Below, one piece after another: positions 60,351-64,000 of a stretch of DNA of 64,000 nucleotides. Made by a program: the position numbers and the translations under genes. The notes under the pieces are model-generated. The model did no database searches. It saw only the letters and a program-made list of their open reading frames with translations, and was not told the DNA's origin. Position 1 is the first letter of the stretch; every line of letters begins with the position of its first letter. Source of the DNA: Panopea generosa (Eukaryota > Mollusca > Bivalvia > Adapedonta > Hiatellidae); assembly GCA_029582155.1 (NCBI GenBank), contig CM055898.1:20968229-21032228 (forward strand). The letters are read 5' to 3'.

Positions 60351-60829
60351 GACACAAATACTCGACATATCCTTTTCGATCTCGTCACTAGATCGGGCAG
60401 TTGACTAGCCGACAAAACTGAAAACAAAATATTATTAACTGTGTTCAATCGGTCAATCCTAACCTATTATCATTTGTTGATGATCATAGTTTATATAAAT
60501 AAAGTAAAGGACACCTCTGAAGATTATTTTATCGAGGAACCTTATTGCATATTACACACCTTATCCTTTTTTTGTAATAAATATCTTTTATTCCATGTAC
60601 GACATAATACAATAATATACAAAGTTGTTCAGGTATTAATAGAACCGATGATTTTGAAATTTACCACATTATAGAGTAACTGTATATAAATAATAAAACA
60701 TTAACACAATGTCTTACAAGTAATTATTTTTTGTTAATACAAACAAATGAAGAGAACAAAAGGAGAAGAGAAAAGAGAAAGAGGTTGACAGTCAAGGAGC
60801 TGTATGCATTATATGTTTCGTAGTTTTAG

Positions 60830-61370
60830 TTTACATGTGTCCGATTTGATTTCGTGTGACCTTATAAATAATGAATAATTTTTCAGTTAAGTCTGTTAAA
60901 CTTTTCTTCCCATTTAGATGATGTTTTATTTTATTATCTATATTAATGAACTGCATGTTCATATAATATAACGTTCTATTTGGAGAGTTGCATTTCCACA
61001 GTTTGTGTAACAAAGGTGCTTTTTTTCAAATTCTGTTATATTCTGTGTTTTAATCATTTCTTTCCATCTATTTGGTATGTTTTGGATAATATTGGATTAA
61101 TTGAGAAAGTTTACGTTATTTATTGTGTATAATTGTTTTAATCTTTCAAAATTATAACACGTTTTATGTCTAGAATCATATATATCATTTATTGTTTTAA
61201 TTCCTAGCTGTCACCATGATTTATAGAATAATTAACTGCCTTTCGTTTTAATGAAAGAATTATTCCATTTGTATTGTTTTACTAAATTAATATATTCAAT
61301 ATCATAGTTAAAGCTGATTTTTGGCTATGGTTCTATTATGTTACACAGAAATGGCATATTGCTGAACATA
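60830..61370 (-). pseudogene. Decayed LINE ORF2 fragment (L1/Tx1-like C-terminal region)
   Basis: Minus-strand frames give MPFLCNIIEP, YDIEYINLVKQYKWNNSFI, QLGIKTINDIYDS, NFERLKQLYTINNVNF, NRWKEMIKTQNITEFEK and APLLHKLWKCNSPNRTLYY, with several stops between. The order W..GI..I.DI...F..L...Y.I then IP..W is that of the post-RT region of Tx1/L1-type LINEs. Short, without ends. Confidence 0.5.
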
Positions 61371-62704
61371 GTTTAACTATCTTTACAATTCACCCAATTC
61401 TTCTTAATCAAGATACATACATAATACTATCAAAAACGTTAACACATTCAGACTGCTGCATTGTAAAACAAATACATGTGTACCTAAACTCTGAGGTAAA
61501 ATACTTTCTGTAATCACAACAAGTACTTTTTAACCCTCCATTATACCCACGATTAACGTTAAATACCATGATGCACTCCATGTTGTGTATTACTGTAAAA
61601 TATAATATATAAACTAAAGTTATGTTGATGATATAAAAAGACCACGCCATATTCGTATGAATGTGTTACTTCCTGTTTCATTTATATCATACAAATACAG
61701 TTTGTCAAAACATCACCGCCAAACTTTGAATACATATCTTATGAATGAAAAGCTCGATGTCACAAACAGCGGCATTGTTTAAGACCGTCTATTATGACAA
61801 AGGTCGATATCGGTTTACTTCGACATATTCGTCAAACTGGCGGTAAAGCGACTCAAATGCTTACTTTCAATCAAATATTGAATATGAGAGCAATAATCTT
61901 TTTTTGTTCAAAATATGTTTATTTAATTTCGAATCACATGAGATTCCACATGAAATGTACGAGTAATACATAATTAAGTTATTTCAAATTTTTTGTCCTT
62001 ATATATCTATGTGTAATTTAAGTACCTCAACTCATTACACAACCATTAAATAATTTAAATATTATTCAAAAGGTTGTAATGCGATAAAGCTAAAACAAAA
62101 GTCTTAATATTCTGTATTGTAAGCTTAATCAATCATTCTTAAGTATTCTTAGATGTCAAGGTCACACTGCGGAATGCTCTCTTTCTAATTTCTACTTTTC
62201 AATTAAATTTGATGGACAATTCAATTTCAAGACATTATTTAGCGTCAGATATTTAAAAAAATGTAAATGTTTTCCCAATTTTTTTATATAATACTATTTC
62301 CACGTGATATTTATTGATTTGTTTTACATATGGACATTTTATGTAGCTGCATTTTTAACGCAATTATATACATGTAAACCACGAAATATTGTTTTATACG
62401 CCAGATTTCCACGCTATTTGTCGTGAAATTATTGTGTATAGTTTCACATTAATAGGCATTCTTTCAGTCGGAATTTTAAACGCAAAAAAAGTTATAGTCT
62501 ATCGATTTTTCATGCTTTAGAAACACTTTTTAACCATGTTAATAGCACGTAAATTTCACGTGTTACTTTTAGCATGAAAATCTGCTAGACATCTGTAGTG
62601 TAAATTTCACGTGAAATTAATTTAATTTTGTAGATGTACCATATGTCATTACTAAGCAACAGAGTTATCAGTTTAGTAATATGTTAAGTTTATGCTTATA
62701 CTTA
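61371..62704. other. No gene seen
   Basis: AT-rich, stop-dense. Several short inverted CACGTGAAAT and TTTCACGT motifs between 62300 and 62620 may mark a small repeat. Confidence 0.45.
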
Positions 62705-62800
62705 TTTTAGAAGAATCGGATCGAGCTGGGTACCGAACCCGCAACCTCTTGCTTGAGCAGTTTACACTCCATTCAGTACACAACCACCCCGCTGTTATGC
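62705..62800 (-). repeat. tRNA-like SINE fragment
   Basis: Contains GATCGAGCTGGGTACCGAAC, CCGCAACCTCTTGC and ACTCCATTCAGTACACAACC: an inverted tRNA-like head of the superfamily seen at 43775. Confidence 0.5.
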
Positions 62801-64000
62801 ACAAGTATAAACGTCACATAGATATAGTATAATCATACAATAGACATATATTGATGTAGTCTGAAATTAACTTCCTTAATTGTAATACGTTTATGTATGG
62901 TATGAGTGTAGTTATGTTAAGCACACGTCACAGCACATTTTTACCACGACGTGCCACTATTTCAATCAATCAGATACGTTTTCAACCACATGGTAAATTT
63001 TATATATGTTTCACATGCGTGACATATTTACCTGTATATGTTACTTTTAATGAACCAATATATATCTATAATATAGATAACAGATCGAGGTATTTTATAT
63101 ATCTTCCGGCTATAGGTCTATACTATGTCAATAAGAAAATTTCTTTTAACATACTATGTAAGAATGGGAATCAGAAAGTTTTGCCATAACTTTTTTTATT
63201 TATCATTGTATTCAATAAAATCTCCGGGAGTACGTTCCGCTGTATGTTTGAAGTAATTTTTCAAAATTTCAATGATTTTCTGTCGTTAATTTATATTCTA
63301 TTCAGGCCCTTAGCAACTCTGAGGCCTAGGGAGGCCAGTGCCTCACTGTTTTTCGGGCTAGGTATGAAATAAATTGAGGCACTATATTCCTTGCTTCATT
63401 TTTAAATTTAATAAATAATGATACTCAGATGAAGTATTATTGGTCAGGCATCACACGATGTCTTAATTTATTTTGCTAGGGATGGAAACCTTTTTATTAT
63501 TGCTGCTGTTTTGACCCAGCATATTCTAGACTACACTAGACCGTTGTCTGTAAGCTTACAATCAAAATACTGTGATTGACTACAAGCCCACATTGAAGCT
63601 AGTAATAAGTCAGTACTTTAGAAAAGCTTCGTTCTCAAAGCACTTGGGGTTTAGTATACCAACGTTCCAGCAGAATTTCATCCTGACTGAACATTATCCC
63701 ATGTAAACCACGAACTACGGGAAAACAAAAACATCGTGCGCATGCAGGTAAATCTGAGGCTGTTACTGACTACTTCCGAATAAATTAATTCTACCCGTTT
63801 CTAGATCATATTTTACAACTAATTGAATTTAGTCAAATGTTTTCCGAATTACTTATGTTCTGAACGGGTGTTTGTTTCAACCAGGTAACATAAGTAGGCT
63901 AACACTAGAAATTGGACTTTTTTTCTCTCTAAAGAGAAATAGTCGTGTTAGATAAGTGCAGTTATGAATTAAATCATAGATGTATGTAACCCATACATAC
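62801..64000. other. No gene called
   Basis: A 98-codon plus-strand frame at 62893-63189 is followed by AATAAA near 63215 but is Tyr/Ile-rich, matches nothing and has no splice context; left uncalled. A palindromic GAGGCCTAGGGAGGCC lies near 63321. Confidence 0.35.

Overview
The window looks like genomic DNA of a lophotrochozoan, most likely a bivalve mollusc. This is inferred from AT-rich sequence, GT-AG spliced genes, tRNA-derived SINEs of the kind common in molluscs, a CR1/L2-type LINE whose ORF2 opens with a 2A-like peptide, and very abundant minisatellites. No bacterial or organellar signal is seen.

Layout. 191-3298 (+) holds the last two coding exons of a Death-domain protein; their intron is largely a 2.2-kb minisatellite of about 19-bp units. 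4742-10306 is a DNA transposon of about 5.6 kb with terminal inverted repeats and an apparent 4-bp target duplication (ATAA). On the minus strand it carries a spliced gene: a non-coding leader exon, a PHD-like zinc-finger ORF, a charged ORF, and a 664-codon transposase-like ORF with an RNase-H-like DNA-handling core. From 10.3 to 19.8 kb I see only repeats and unassigned DNA. 19.8-25.4 kb is a decayed LINE. Its ORF1-ORF2 spacer is duplicated and one copy holds a SINE, so the other copy shows the empty site. From 25.4 to 33.4 kb there are microsatellites, MITE-like and SINE-like pieces and a perfect 216-bp tandem duplication.

The main gene runs on the minus strand from 58949 down to 33870. Thirteen exons join in consistent phase into a 769-residue receptor-type tyrosine phosphatase. 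It has a signal peptide split between exons 1 and 2, a mucin-like Ser/Thr ectodomain encoded by one 1.1-kb exon with 43-residue repeats, one transmembrane helix, a single phosphatase domain with intact HCSAGVGR and WPD motifs, an acidic linker and a short tail with a Tyr-Glu-Asn motif. The single catalytic domain plus YEN tail recalls vertebrate R3-type receptor phosphatases, but fibronectin repeats are replaced by mucin sequence. The intron between the transmembrane and mucin exons holds a 9.6-kb array of about 41-bp units with higher-order repeats, and a 626-bp inverted-repeat element ends about 60 bp from the mucin exon donor.

The right end (59-64 kb) holds a 73-bp tandem array, a decayed LINE fragment, SINE pieces and otherwise unassigned AT-rich DNA. 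All gene models are read by eye from splice signals and phase; none is confirmed by transcripts.
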